A stretch of DNA of 64,000 bases from Basidiobolus meristosporus CBS 931.73 (Eukaryota; Basidiobolomycota; Basidiobolomycetes; Basidiobolales; Basidiobolaceae). The notes beneath the pieces were generated by a model. The model did no database searches. It saw only the letters and a list, made by a program, of their open reading frames with translations, and had not been told where the DNA came from. This document shows, piece after piece, positions 42,731 through 55,891 of the stretch (the first letter of the stretch is position 1; each line of letters opens with the position of its first letter). A program made the position numbers and the translations under genes. Where the stretch lies: assembly GCA_002104905.1 (NCBI GenBank), contig MCFE01000042.1:1-64000 (forward strand), given 5' to 3'.

Positions 42731-45592
42731 TTAGGAATCTCTAGCTAGTTTACGGAGTGCCTCTCTGCTGAATCGGATTAGTAGCGGCCGCTTTTTCTGC
42801 GTCTGTCGGGCTCGGGCTTTGGCAAAGGTGGACTCGACCAGGGTGGAGATGTATTCTCTCAGCATCTCTTTGGATCGTGGTTGACTTGGCCCGGCGCTGG
42901 AACCCTGAGAAGGGTCTGAGGTTGGGTCCTCACAAAATTGGTTGGATAGTATAATGATTTCATGATAATTGTGGAAATTGGCTTGATGGATAAGTTGGAG
43001 GACATATTCATCTGTGGGATGGAATTGAGCGTTCGACCAAATAGGTTAGGAGCCGAAATGACTGACGTACCAAATACGAATTCAAAAAATTGTGGAAAGG
43101 TGACTGTCCCGTTCCTCGCTATCAACTCAAAACCGTGCTTGATATGGGCGGCGGCGTGAGCAAAGGTGAACTGGCTAAGGACAATTTGGAGGAGGACCAG
43201 AGTGTCATTGAATCCGTTGGCCTCCATCTCCTCCTGCGGATAAGCAGAGTCTGTTAGCCGCGCATACCCCTTTTCGTGAGTTGGTGATTTGCCCCTACCT
43301 GAACGATGTATATGATGTCGAGAATACACCGAGCAACGAACGTCTCAGTGCTGATCTCCTTGAAACGAAATTTGGATTCCTTCTCTACGGTGAACGAATC
43401 AGGTTGGAGCTCCTCACAAGGAAGTGTGCAGATTATGCCGAGTAGACTAACCATCGCTGCCTGAGAAAAAGATCGTGTAAGAAGATAGACATGTTTTGAG
43501 CAGTAGCTGGACACCCATACTCGACGTTGCCCAGCCAGTGCTGAAGCAATTGCAAGGGTGTAAGTCACCCGAAACGCAAACAATTTCGACCAGCGACTAC
43601 TCAACAAAGACACATCAAAAGATTTTTGGGTGAGGGTGGGGTGCTTCGACTGAACTCTCAGTTTCACATCTTTTTGAACCTCTCGAGCGCTCTTAAGACG
43701 AGCACTGAGTGACTTGTAGAGCGATATAGCAGTCGTTGAGTTTCCCTGGAGTGCAGGTTCAGAATGGGGGCGTATGCCATGGAAAGATGATTCGTCTGTA
43801 AATACCTCCATAAGACACAGCTCTGCCATTGTTGTGTCCACGGCATTTTGGATATCGAAGGGAAGTCTCCATTGCTTGCATAACTTGAAAAAGTCTTGGG
43901 AAGAGATGTTACATCCTCTGGAGCAATACTGCCTGAACACTCCCATAGTACCTACCACTGTGGCAACTTGAAGAAATGGCATCCATATGGCTCCTTAGAT
44001 CGTTGGCTTTGCGCAATATCATCAGCGACTCAACCGTAGCTTGGATAGAAATAGGGGGTGAGTATCAGGCAGCCTTTGGGATACCGTTTTTGGAAACCAA
44101 CCTTGCGGGGAGGAATCGGTCTTGGTGTCCTTGGCCAGTTTTCGTTTCTTCGACTGTTTGTCAACGTTGATCCCATTTTTTCGGATCAACCCAACCGGGA
44201 TCAGCACTACATTTACACCGGGAGGTGAGAATAACAACATTACGACAACTCCCACTGTATACTGACCGTTGTCGGAAGAGCGATCGCTTGAGATGGTGGA
44301 ATAAAATTCGAAGGCCAATTGCACGAAGCAACCAGCAAAAAAGCGGAATTCCAGCTCGGCAGGAATTATGTTGGGGTGGGCGGTCATGTGGTTGATGACT
44401 TTCTCAGGAAACAGAAGGGTATCATCGCTACCTGGCGGGATGTCCGTCAAAGTGCTGTCAAGGAATTTTAGATACGTCGATAACAAATAGGCCAGCTCAT
44501 TCTAGCACCAACCCAATCTCACTCAGCAATCCGCATTGTCGTATCATCCTAACCACCAACTCGTGCATCCTCCGCCAGTGGTGTCTGGAAAAGTAATAGC
44601 TTTGAACATTCTCCAGCCACAGAACGATCTCATCCATGCTCAAGGAGAGCTTAGGGCTTGCTGGCTTTTGGGGATTCGCAATGTCAATATCTAGTGTGAA
44701 GATTTGTGGCAAGATTGCTTGGACTATCCCATGGTTAATGGCTGCACGCCACTTCAAATGGCTACCGTAGTGATGCTTACCAAGAATACTACGATACGTA
44801 TTCAGATGAGGCAGTGGCTGATTCACCTCTTCGCATTGCAAAGCCGCTCGTGCCGCCAAAGGCTAGATTTTTGAGTGACAAGACATATACAGGGAAAAGG
44901 TGCTAAATTCCTTACCCCATATCGGGCGATCATATCGGGATAACGGACGATGAGATTGGAGTATACTTTGCAGGTTTCAAAGATCTGGTCTTTCTTCTCG
45001 TACACCGCTAGCAATCAATTCCATAAGCATTGGCACACGATCTTGGGCAAAAAGTATGACGTACCAGCTGCGTTGATCAACAGCTCGATTTGTAGGCTTC
45101 GCGGAGCTCTGGTAAAGAATGCTGAAAACATCAATGCGAGTCAGATGGCTGGAGTGACAATCCGTTGCCCGTATCGCGATCACTAACCATGATACTCGTT
45201 TTGGCATTGATAGAAGACGGCTTGTGCTAGGGAGCAAACATAGCTTTTATAGGGCTCTTCATGGTAGAAATTCTCCTGGCTAGCAAAGTGCTTCCGTAAA
45301 TATCAATGGGGCTTGCCAACAGCTATGGACGCGTCTTACATTTCGCGGAAGATATTCACCGCCTTCTCCACGTTGCCTTCTCGAAAGGCAATCTTGTGCT
45401 CGAGAAACTGCAGTATGGGCCCGTTAGGCTAAAGTCTCGAGGTGAAGGAGAGTAAACGTACCAGTAATTGTATGCTCTTGGGGTATAGAATGTAGGCTTC
45501 TTGAAGTTCGAGGCTGGCTAATGCGGGAACACCATCAGTCAAATGCTTTTCAATTCGCTTTAGCTTGTTCGACAACGCTGTCAAGTCCATTG
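42731..45592 (-). CDS. Probable Integrator complex subunit 10 (INTS10)
   Basis: About 14 exons splice to roughly 690 residues, close to human INTS10 (710). Colinear resemblances: an N-terminal TPR-like helix (YILYPKSIQLL); a block with ELLINAAAVYE, SNLIVRYPDMIARYG, LAARAALQCEE and VQAILPQIF matching the animal segment around LLRRFPETVVQHG and VCDVLPLI; the basic IRKNG then KKRKLAKD corresponding to DRNKHIHKKRKLAEG; KQWRLPFDIQNAVDTT opposite SWELLYSLEFLDKEF; FNDTLVLLQIV with FPQFFEFVF opposite VIVLLQQEW and YENFFNYV; and a C-terminal helical LREYISTLVEST. INTS10 helps place Integrator, which attenuates RNA polymerase II and cleaves nascent RNA. A 52-nt intron or one extra base near 44500 is needed before NELAYLL. 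Comparison is from memory of the family, not a search. Confidence 0.68.
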
Positions 45593-46357
45593 TTATTGAG
45601 ACGTTCCGCCTGTAGAAGTGTTGGAGAGCCGCCGAATGCGATGTGGTCGCTTTGCTAAAGTTCACCTGCTTAACAAGAATACGATAGAAATAGTGTCGCA
45701 ACAGATATCTGGATGGAAGGAGCTTATTACTGCTGGGTTATGTAATCAGAGGTGATTCCCTAATTAATATACCAACTCAAACAGTATGGGGACTAAATCC
45801 TCTTAAGTTTACAAAAGAATAGAATAAGGCAGCCGTATAATTATACGCATATTCAGATCATTCTCGATACATGTGATGCCTGCCCAATAAAGCCAGGTCT
45901 ATTGTTGCTAATGTTGATCCTGGAGATACAGGGCCGTAGCATACATCCTGCTCTGCCAGAGAATCCATTGGGATCATATATGAAACAGCCCACATTTCAA
46001 ATCAGTCCGACCTGAGTAACTCTGTTACTGTCAATCGTGATTCATGCAATTACCACTGGTTGAGTTGTAGAATGGGTGGATTGATTGATAATTATATGTA
46101 TGATTTGTATAATTTGTTCGTTTCAAGTGCGTAATCAATTAGAATAGAAAAGGTTGCTCAGGAAATTGTTACTTCTCAAAATAGAACTTGGACTAGCGAA
46201 CTCAGCTACACTGCACGTTAATATCGTTTATTTTGTTTGAGTTACAGCAACTTTCCGGTCTTGAAGAAATTTCGAAGGAAACCGTCTGTTATTGTAGGAA
46301 AACACCCCCTTCTCCCTTTGCAACCGGTTTTTCTCTCGAGAGAGTGGTTTGATTAGA
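45593..46357. other. Divergent promoter region
   Basis: Shared upstream DNA of the INTS10-like and UBR1 genes; no gene seen. Confidence 0.45.
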
Positions 46358-46364
46358 TATAAAT
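46358..46364 (+). promoter_or_regulatory. TATA box of UBR1
   Basis: TATAAAT, 34-40 nt before the ATG at 46398. Confidence 0.55.
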
Positions 46365-46397
46365 ACATTTTCAGTCCCTTTGGTTCAACTGCACCGA

Positions 46398-49300
46398 ATG
46401 GAAACCCCATCCTCGAAAAGCACTTCTGCTGTAGAGGACATCTCTTTTACCGTGGAAGGGGATTTTTCTTTCTCCGATTACTTAAGAGATTCCCCCAAAA
46501 AGTTCAACTATCGTCTTGACGAGACTGCACAGAAAGAGATACTCCGTGTGTTTCTGGCCTCGCTATGCGGCTTCAATCAGGATTATATAAATCTTTTGTT
46601 CCCCGAGGTGTTTGATCAACACGATGAGTTGAAACCTGAAAGTAACCTGGACCCCGAGTACTTGCCTTCTCAAAAGGGCAAGCCTTGCGGTCATGTCTTC
46701 AAGAGAGGCGAGGGCGTATATCGTTGCAGGTATTTTCTACGCTCCATGTTACACTAACGAAAGTGAGTCGCTAGTCGTCGGTTGAAACTAACTTTCACAT
46801 CTACAGAAACTGCGCCCTGGATGACACATGTGTACTTTGCGCCCATTGTTTCCATGCAACAGATCACACCGGACACGACACTAGTTTTTCTGTAAATTCC
46901 GGTTCTGGTGGTTGCTGTGATTGCGGTGACCTAGAAGCTTGGAAAATTCCCCTCAAGTGTAGCTACCACACTGCGGACGAGATTCAAACAGAGCAGGCGC
47001 CGGAGAAAGAGAAAGGAGAGGACACACAGCCTGTACCCGATGACCTTGTGTTTTCGATTCAGATGACGCTATTGACCGTCATGGATTTCATGCTTCAAAC
47101 CCTTTGTTTTTCTCCGGAGAGCTTGACTTACTCCAAAGACATCGTTCAGATCAAACAAGCCACCGCAAAGATCGATCAGATAATCGGAAGCGAAGAGCCA
47201 GAGCAAACCATCTACGCATGTATTTTATGGAATGATGAAAGCCACTCTTTCCAAGAGGTTATTGACCAGGTTATGGAGGCTACAGCATGCTCGAAAGCCG
47301 AAGCAAATCGGATCGCGCATCACGTTGATAGCCATGTAAGTTGTTTCCCATACCATACTGCTTTGCAAGTAAAGATGCTAAATCCATGGAAATCAGGGCC
47401 GCGAGACCGTGGAAATCTCCTCATCCATCACACGCCTTCAGAGAGTCGCAAATCGAATCAGCTCAATTGGCCTTAGCGTAACCATTCGCTCAGCTCGGGA
47501 TACTTTTAGGGAAGAAGTCAGCGGAATGTTCATCCAATGGTTCAAAGAGCTGTCGGTAGGAAAGCGCGGCAAAATCGGATCGGTCATGAATGGAAAGATC
47601 CTCCATGTATTCATGGAGACCATCTGCGAGGTCTTGGCACAGGAGCCAAACGTGTACTTCTACGATCAATACGATGTTGATGACAGTCAAAGCGAAGGAG
47701 AAAGCGATGCAGGCAGCAACGTTTGTATGGATGAAGACGAGGAGAATTACAATCCCGGCGAGACGAGCGAGGAGAGAGTGTCTATGGATTACCACTCGTA
47801 TTACGGCGACACTGCGATGAATCTTGATGAGGATCAAGCCAAGGGCAGCGAAGGCCAAGCTTCTAGCCAAGCACGCAATACAGGCAAAGTAACCAAGGCT
47901 GACGAGCAAACCTCGGACCCTGCTGACGGCTCCAGACCCCATCGCCTGCGTCTGGATAAATTCTTGATCTACGATCTTAGGCTTTGGAGAGAGGCGCGTA
48001 ACAGCCTAAGAGAGCTCTATATCACAGCGTCAGTGGCCGTACCATGGTTCAAGAAGTTCATAGGTATGTTTACATGTTAACCTGCTGAAGGAACAATTCA
48101 CTGACCCTACTGGTAAAGCCGTTAGATTTGCCCTGATGTATCACGAGCTAAGCACTGCTTTTTTGCTGCGGGATCAAGTCCCCGAGGATTCGATCATCCT
48201 GTTTTCAGTGCAAGTGTTCACGGTCCCCACAATCTCGGAATATTTGGTACAGCACTGTGAGTTCTTGACCATGATCCTCGCCATCATGAGGTCCTTTTTC
48301 TTGACTGGGAAAGTCAAACTTACCCAGTTCGAGGTCCCCATATATTTGACCATCGACTGCGACTCGGAGGCAATGCGCAACCGCCGTTATTTCCACATCT
48401 TTAGTGACCTCCGTTACCTGGTTAGCTCCGAGAATGTCAAGCGGGTGATTCCCTTGGAGCCCGCATATTTGGGCCAATACATGGATTTCCTGATCCCATT
48501 CCAGGGAATGAATCCTTCGGTGCGCTACGTGTCGCAGCACATCGAGTACGAGACTGATACCTGGATTAATGCCTTCAATGCAACCCTTCACCACGCCAAG
48601 CTGTGCCGAAACTTTGCCGAGTGCTACACCACCAATACCGATGTTCTAGCCAGAGCGATCAGGGAGGTCATTCTGAAGATATCGGAATGGGCGAATCATA
48701 CTCCTCCCCAGCCAGATGCCGATGACGAAGAGAGTGGGTCTCAGAGACGTGTTGAGCACCAACCTCCCAAATTCAAATCAGCCAACGGCTACAACATCAT
48801 TGACTATGCGATTTCCAGCCAGCCAGTGTCGTTCCACCACCCGCTGCACTGGTTCTTCGGTGGGTTGCTTGAGAACGTTCACCTGCTGGAAGCATCGGCA
48901 ATCCAAGAGGCTGGCTACAGCGACTTTAAAAGCATGCTATTAGACATTGGCGAGGGAGAAGGCACTGATCGTTTCCTGGCACTGGTTGACTATCCCGTTC
49001 GAGGTACGTAGCTTCTTCCGCAGGATGCGAGCCTATTATTGATCCCATTTATTTATGTTTCTAGTCAGCGGATTGCTAGCTCAGATTCGCGCGGGACTCT
49101 GGGTTAGAAACGGCTTTGGCATACGAAACCAGGTATGTCTTTTTGAGTCTTCTATTTCGCCATCGATGATAGAAAACTAAGCTTGCTTGCCACTCTAGGC
49201 TCACCATTATCTCGATTGCTCTTTGCGCGAGAACACCTATGATCTCGAGGTGTTGCTCATCCAGACAGCCCTGGTTGTGTTGGATCCCAACCATGTCTTG

Positions 49301-52300
49301 ATTAACATTGTTGACAGATACGGATTGTTGAATTGGTTCAACAATGTCACCAGTACGGAGTTCGAAGCAACACAAATGATGTTTTTGATCGAGGATCTTC
49401 TAAACCTCATCATCATCTGTGTTGGGGAGCGAGCCATTGTCACCGGTATAACCATGGACGAGAAGGTCAGACGAGAGATCATTCACGGCTGCATCTCCCC
49501 CATTGCCTATTCGGAGCTGACCAAGAGAATTCCTGAGCGATTAATTCAATATGAAAGATTCGACGAGATCTTGAAGGAGGTATCCAATTTCAAACCCCCG
49601 GATGGTATTTCTCACGGATGCTACGAGCTCAAAGACGAGTACTTTGACGCGATTGACCCATACTTTATACATTACTCACGAAACAACCGTGAAGAAGCGG
49701 AGGAGATTCTGAAGGCCAAGATGCAGAAGCAAGCGGCCAACAGGGATGCCCCAGTATTCGTCAAGCCAAAGCTGTCGCCTATCGAGCGAGGCCCGTATGT
49801 CAATCTCTCCAAGACCCTGGACGCCTCGAATCTCTGCCGTATCGTATTCAACGCCCTCTGGTATGCGGTGCACGAAAGTCAAATCAAGTCAGAGACCATT
49901 GTGGATGAGGCACTTCACCTGATTATGATGGCATTTGAGGGGATTGACAAGGAAGACGAGGTAACCTCTTACTCCTCCGGATTCATGTTCAATGCTATGA
50001 CCGAGAAGTATCCCATCCAAGATAACTCCAGCGCAATCACTCTTCTGGAATTCCTTCTGGAGTACTTCGACCACTCGAAATACCCCGAATCCAAAGCCAA
50101 GACAAACTACGTCATCTCCGTTTTCGACAAGTATGGAGGGCCCAGGGCAAAGGAGTCCATCGCGAAGTTCAGGCACGAGGTTGGCCTTATGTCGGAGAGT
50201 GTCGTTGGTGAGATGACAGAGCATGAACGCAAGAAGATGGCCGCCAAAGAGCTTCAGAACAAGATCATGAACGACTTTGCCAAAGCGCAGCAATCCTTCC
50301 TCGCGCAAAACGAAGACTACTTCAGCGACATGGAGGAGGATGAGTACATGGAGGACGACGACTACGTGGAGGATGAGATGTTCGAGCTTGACGACAGCAT
50401 TCATGACGACATTCCCAAGCTATGGGAGCATCCTACTGGAACATGTATCGTGTGCCAAGAGGAACTTGACCGGAATTCATTGTATGGGATGCTCGGGTCC
50501 ATGCAGGATTCCAAGCTATTGCGACACACCTTCCTTGAGGATCCAAGAATGCTCACTCAAGTGCTGGATACCCCGGAGACGCTCGACGACCAGGTTCACC
50601 GAGAGGTGATAGATGATGACATATCGCACTTTAGCGAGGCACTCTCCTTCAAATCCTCTCGGCGAGGCTTGTACGGATCGTCCTGTGGCCATCTCATGCA
50701 TGTGCAATGCTTCAACAGCTACTTCAGCTCGATCGAGCAGCGCCATTCTTTACAGCCAACTCGCAACCATCCCGAACGAACCGAACTCAGGGAATTCATG
50801 TGCCCACTCTGCAAGTCCCTTGGAAACGTCTTGATCCCCGTTCTAACCGAGACAAAAGAGCGTTACGAAAAAGTGATCCGATACGAGAATCCTGACTACA
50901 ACAAATGGATCAGCGAGGAATTCATGACTGTTGCCAAGAGCCTCATCAAAGAGTCGGAAGCCAACGAGGATGCCGAAAACACCGCCAACATTGCTGAAGG
51001 GTCCATTCGCGACTCTGACAGGCTGCCTACTTCCGCTAGATTCCCTGACGGAAGACGGGAGAGTGGGGCCGGAAGATTAAGAGAGGCCATTACCCAATTT
51101 GTTCAAGAGTTCTTGAGAGCCCCAGGTGCCCCGATCGATGCCACCCCGCAAGTCCCCGCCACACCTCGAGATATCGAGGCCCAAGATGGCGAGACTGTCC
51201 TCAAGCAGATGTTCGTCAATATGATAGCTGTGATGCATAGCGTATATTTTAACCAGAGCCTAGAGGAGATTCACGCCAGCCTTCACCAAGCCCCGGAGGA
51301 TTTCAATTTGCTCTCTGACATACTTGCCTACACCATCTCGTGTCTGGAGATCAAGGCGAGAGGAGTGAAAAAGAATGAAACGTCGGTCAACGGCGCACTT
51401 TTAGGGAATATCGGAACCACCACATGGACCTTGCTGAGGGTCCTTCTGAACTCCTTGATCCGCTTCGCGACCGCGTATCCAGAAGCCGATCAAATCCCTG
51501 AGGCGTTGCCGCAGTGGAAAAAAGGTGCCTCACGAAGAATGAAGCAGATCATTTATCATTTTGATCACGTTGCTTCCAGCCGAACCTTCAGCAGATTCCC
51601 CAAGCCAGCGCGCAACAATACTCCCTTGCTAGGGGAAGATCCATTCTTCGTTTTCGTGGAGCTTTGCGGGTTTGCTGTGACCTCGTTGGATCTGGACGTG
51701 TATCACTTGCTTCGACTACTGTACACCGCGGAGGTTGTAAGGGTGATTGTTGCTCTTGGCGAGTCAGCCTTGGCAGAGAATAATGCTGGAAACGATTGGA
51801 AGGAGCAAAGCAAATATCTGCAAAGCGAAGGAGGCAGCGAAGCGTTCGATGTGACCACTTTCTTCACAGAGGTTCTCTCCCAGAGTGGAAAGACCGAGGA
51901 AGAGATCAGGACCGTATTGTCCCAAGTGGATAACCGTATCTTGACCAAGATGATTCGAACCTTCACCTTGCCGTTCCTGAGGAGAGCCGCAATCTTCTTA
52001 CATGTTCGATTTGGCCTGCTGATGCCACCGGCTAACGCTAATCCGTCAGATTCGGCAACCGAATTCGACCGACTATCGGAGTACCTTCGACTCCCCCCTC
52101 TATCCGAAATATGCATCTCTTCACCCATCATCTACGGATGGTGCTATCATCTACAGTGCTATCGCAATAGCTCCAAGTCAATTATGCCGGTGACACCGAT
52201 TCATCTGAATCACCCAAGTATCTTCGAGCTTATCCCACTGCCCAGACGCCTTGACGCGTTATTCCAAATGAGCTGCAACACAATCTGTCAAAGATGCGGG

Positions 52301-52795
52301 AAGGTGCCCTCGAATCCAGCACTCTGTCTGCTGTGCGGAACGCTTATCTGCAGCCAAGGGGACTGCTGTTCCGATGGTAAGCGAGGGGAGTGTTACCGAC
52401 ACATGAAAGAGTAAGTCTTGAAATCCATGTAATCCTGTGAATACTATCTAACCAACTCTTAGATGCCTGGGTAACGTTGGAATGTGTCTCCTGGTAAAGA
52501 AGAGTATGGTGGTTTATCAGCACCACGAGAACGGCTGTTTCATGGACGCTCCCTACTTGGATGTTCATGGAGAGGTTGACCATGGTTTGAGGTAAGATAG
52601 ATTCCAGATTTCATCTCGATTCATCCGATGCCATGCTCACCCATCTACACTTGCAACAGACGAGGTCGACCTCAATATTTAAATATCCAGCGTTACGATG
52701 ATGTCAGACGCACCTGGTTGACTCAAACCATCCCCATCATCGTCGCAAGAAAAATAGAGCAGTCGTTCGACACTGGCGGTTGGGATACGCTGTGA
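46398..52795 (+). CDS. UBR1-type N-recognin, E3 ubiquitin ligase of the N-degron pathway
   Basis: Eight exons (introns 46730-46806, 47336-47396, 48064-48118, 49004-49064, 49133-49198, 52411-52462, 52592-52659) give 1985 residues, close to yeast Ubr1. Residues about 97-165 are the UBR box (CGHVF, CRNC, CVLCAHCF, then CCDCGD), which binds basic N-terminal residues. A ClpS-like domain (ILWNDESHSFQEVI) follows, for bulky hydrophobic N-termini. The central helical body contains acidic tracts; the RING (CIVCQEELD, CGHLMHVQCF, MCPLCKSLGN) has a long loop; the C-terminal UAIN cap has CQRCGKVPSNP, CLLCG, CSQGDCC and HHENGCFMD. It works with a Rad6-type E2 in cytosol and nucleus. Frame and splice sites are clean throughout. 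Confidence 0.97.
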
Positions 52796-53366
52796 TCCCT
52801 TGGTCTTTATATCATCATCCCAATTCAGTACTTAACATCAAATAAACTCCACCTTTTGCTGAGGCAACAAGTGATGTGGTGACTTGTTTTTGCCAATGGT
52901 TTAATTTCCCCTGGGGAGTTTTGTGCGAGAACAGGTATTGTCCAGATATAGAATAGATTGAATGTGGCTTTTCCGCGAGGCTTCCGTTCGTCTTCAGATT
53001 ATGAGTTAATGATTATGGTGACTGGTAGGGAGGCTGGTTGTCAGTGTTCAGATCTTTTAGGTTTAGGGTTAAGGGGACTTGAGGGTGAAAGAGCTACAAT
53101 TTGGAAACGAAAGAAAAGCAGGTAAAGCGAATCCGGCAGATTATGAACATCCTCCAATGCAATCGAAGTGTATGAATCTCAACTCTAGAAATCGTGGTGT
53201 TTTGCATGCATTACTGATTCTAGCCGTCTAAACGAAGCTATTTTAACTAAATTGGTGAGGAATATGAATACCTAGTGGAGTCAAGGGGACATTATGATTA
53301 ACGAAGAGAATGAGTAAAGGGTTTTGGTGATAAATATGCCATTCCACAGGAGGCGGCAGTCAGTTC
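52796..53366. other. Convergent 3' region with AATAAA
   Basis: AATAAA at 52841-52846 on the plus strand serves UBR1; the rest is the 3' side of NOXR. No gene. Confidence 0.5.
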
Positions 53367-55267
53367 CTATTCGAAACACCACACTTCCAGCCGATCTCCA
53401 GGACCTTCTTCGGGGGTTTCGTTAAGCCAATTTCTGGCCATCTCCATGTCTTCTTGGTCAGTCATGAGTACCAACTCGTCGTCCTCATCCCGATACTTGA
53501 GCTTGATGGGTTTTAATATTTCGAATTTCTCTTGGATTCGCATGACAAGCTCGCTAAAAGATATGTCGTTCTGTACTAGAAGTACTCGTGTGTCGTGGTG
53601 ATGGCACTTCACTTTCAACTACAATTGCCAAAGCACACAATCAGTATTGGACCTGTAAGCTTTAGGCGGCAAAATTGAAGTAAACTTACCAGTCCCTTGG
53701 GTATACGGACAGATTTACTGCTAAATATCGACATACTATCTTCGGACGAACCGAAACTTGAACTGGGCGAAGGAACCTTTGCTGACGGTGACGAGGAATC
53801 AAAGCTATCCCAATTACCAGCCCTGGCTGGCGCGGTGTTGATGGGATGGCTCACCTCGAGTGCGGTATAGATATCTAGTTTAGGGACCTCGGCAACCCCT
53901 GCATTCCCTGCCTCAGCATTGTTCCGGAGCAAACCATATTGCTGGCGGAAGCGTTCCGCGGCTCGAGGATTACCTCCGTTGGTGTGGTGGATATTATCGC
54001 TACTTGTGGCTCGACGTACTACTCCGCCATTAATATTGCCTTTCATGCTAGCATAGGTCTTGGGAAGATTTCGATATTTGGCATCTTTGCCCACGGCATT
54101 TCGTGCGAATTGATTGTTAGCATAAGGGTTGGTCACTTTTCTGGGGGAGAAGACTGGTTCAGAAAGTGGCTTTCCAAAGCCAGCTTTCGATACAGGAACT
54201 GGGCTGGTTGTGCTATTGTTGGTTGCCTAGGAGCGAGTGAGCAAAATGGATTCACAATAAACGCTGCCACGACGTACCCTGCGAACCATAGCACCCTTGA
54301 ATCCAGTGAAAGTGTCTCCGTCTTCAACTGCGGCGATTAGTTTGGAGTTCCCAAGATAGTCTACTTTCTTTGAATTTTTGATCTTGTTCTCACAAGGTCG
54401 GTAAAGCAAACCGGTGGGTAAGGAATATATCGGGCAATCCTGTGCAAAACCACCTTGATGAGCACCCACTGGGTTTGATACCGTTTACAAATGTCACTTA
54501 CCCTTCCCTTATTGTCGATGGCCCGATCCACAATTCGGTGCTCTCCTATTTGTTTCTCTTTTTGTGCGGCCAACAGGTCGTTCATTCCGAGAGCGTCCTC
54601 GTTCAGCTGGAAGTAGCACAAGGCTCTGTTATATAGGACTTCACAAGAATACAGTTTGAATGTGAGCCCCAGTTGTGAGTAATCAATGTACAGATTCCCA
54701 CGAAGATACTGTATTGACAAGTGAAGATTAGCCGAAGGTGGGCCAGGCATACATGTCGATAGCATTCGCATTACCAGAAGTGCGTCATTGAAGTCATCAA
54801 AGGCAGCGTGAAAATCTTCAAGTATCATATTGGATACACCTTTCTGGAAATAGGCGATTGCGAAATACTGATCAAGCTGAAGTGCGGAAACGTAGGCATG
54901 AATCTGGGTTGTACCAAGACCAAGATTAGTGAAAATCAAGTGGAGAAGTTCGTTTCAAGCCTTACCGCAGATTCATGGTCGTTCATAGCGCCAAGAATCA
55001 CACCAATGTTAAAAAGGATCTTGGCTGAATCAGCGATCCCCTTGAGTAGAATTATCTATGAATGAAAGAGCCAAGAACGGGCGGTAAGTCAGCACATACC
55101 TCAAACAAGTCCAACGAGGCTGCATAATCTTTGTCGTCAAATGCTTTCGTGGCTAACAACCATTGCTCTAGCTCGGCCTATATTGATTACCAAAATACAT
55201 AGCTGTCTTGATTAGAATAGAATAGGCTCGCTCTGGGGTTATAGATAGGTTCAACCTTGAGAGACAT
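53367..55267 (-). CDS. NOXR / p67phox-like regulator of NADPH oxidase
   Basis: A multi-exon gene of roughly 480 residues, starting with a four-codon exon (55256-55267: Met-Ser-Leu-Lys) before a 78-nt intron, a start also found in other NoxR genes. The N-terminal TPR domain reads AELEQWLLATKAFDD, GIADSAKILFNIGVI, AIAYFQKGVSN, LRGNLYIDYSQLGL and KLYSCEVLYNRALCY, the Rac-binding pattern of p67phox. Next come the activation segment (YRPCENKIKNSKKVDYLG, DTFTGF), a Ser-rich linker and a C-terminal PB1 domain (VKCHHHDTRVLLV, KYRDEDDELVLMTDQEDME). It implies a Rac-dependent NoxA/NoxB-type oxidase elsewhere in the genome, which makes superoxide during hyphal growth and development. Confidence 0.9.
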
Positions 55268-55891
55268 CCCAATGTGCAAATCAGAATAGTCGATGGTAGG
55301 ATGAGGCGCCTAGGACTGTCGATACAATTTTTTGGACGGGCGTAAGGTGGGCGTTGGTTAGAGTTTGTTAGAAATAACCCAAATCAAATTTCTGAACTGC
55401 GGGCTTATATAGCGTTAGGAGAATATCAAGGTGCGCATACAATCTGGAAACATCCACTCAATTGTACCAATATTTGGCTGCATGGGTAGGCACTCCATCC
55501 TCAGGTAGCATTTAACAGTATCGCCTCATTGATTATATCCAGGCAGCCTGATTGTAAACATAGTGTTCAATTTAGTTCCCTTTAGTTTTATTAAATGTTT
55601 GGTTGTTGGTGTTGATTGGGAATTAATTGGATGATCTACTGACTTGACGAGCAGCGTGCCCGTTATAACCTCGCATCAGGATACGCTTTACTACACAATA
55701 GCGCATAATGAGTTTGAGGTTTGTAAGGAGGGAATCCAGGCATTGAGGCATTGAGGCATTGAAGCATTGATATTCATTTACAGCAGCACTCTAACTTTGC
55801 CTACTCTGACTATTGCTCCATTGGTAGGGGATACAAGATAGGGTAAATGGGGGGGGGTACTGAACCAGTGGCGGGCTCGGGTGGAATGTTT
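55268..55891. other. Intergenic region with small repeats
   Basis: Four imperfect GAGGCATT copies stand near 55739-55769 and a G run near 55850. No gene seen. Confidence 0.45.

Noticed and set aside
44756-44812. Reading the segment around 44756-44812 as INTS10 exon (GKHHYGSHLKWRAAIN)
   Set aside because: It is open in frame but has GTAAG and TAG ends, 57 nt length and a branch-like TTAAC, and removing it joins SIL to VQAILPQIF as in the family.
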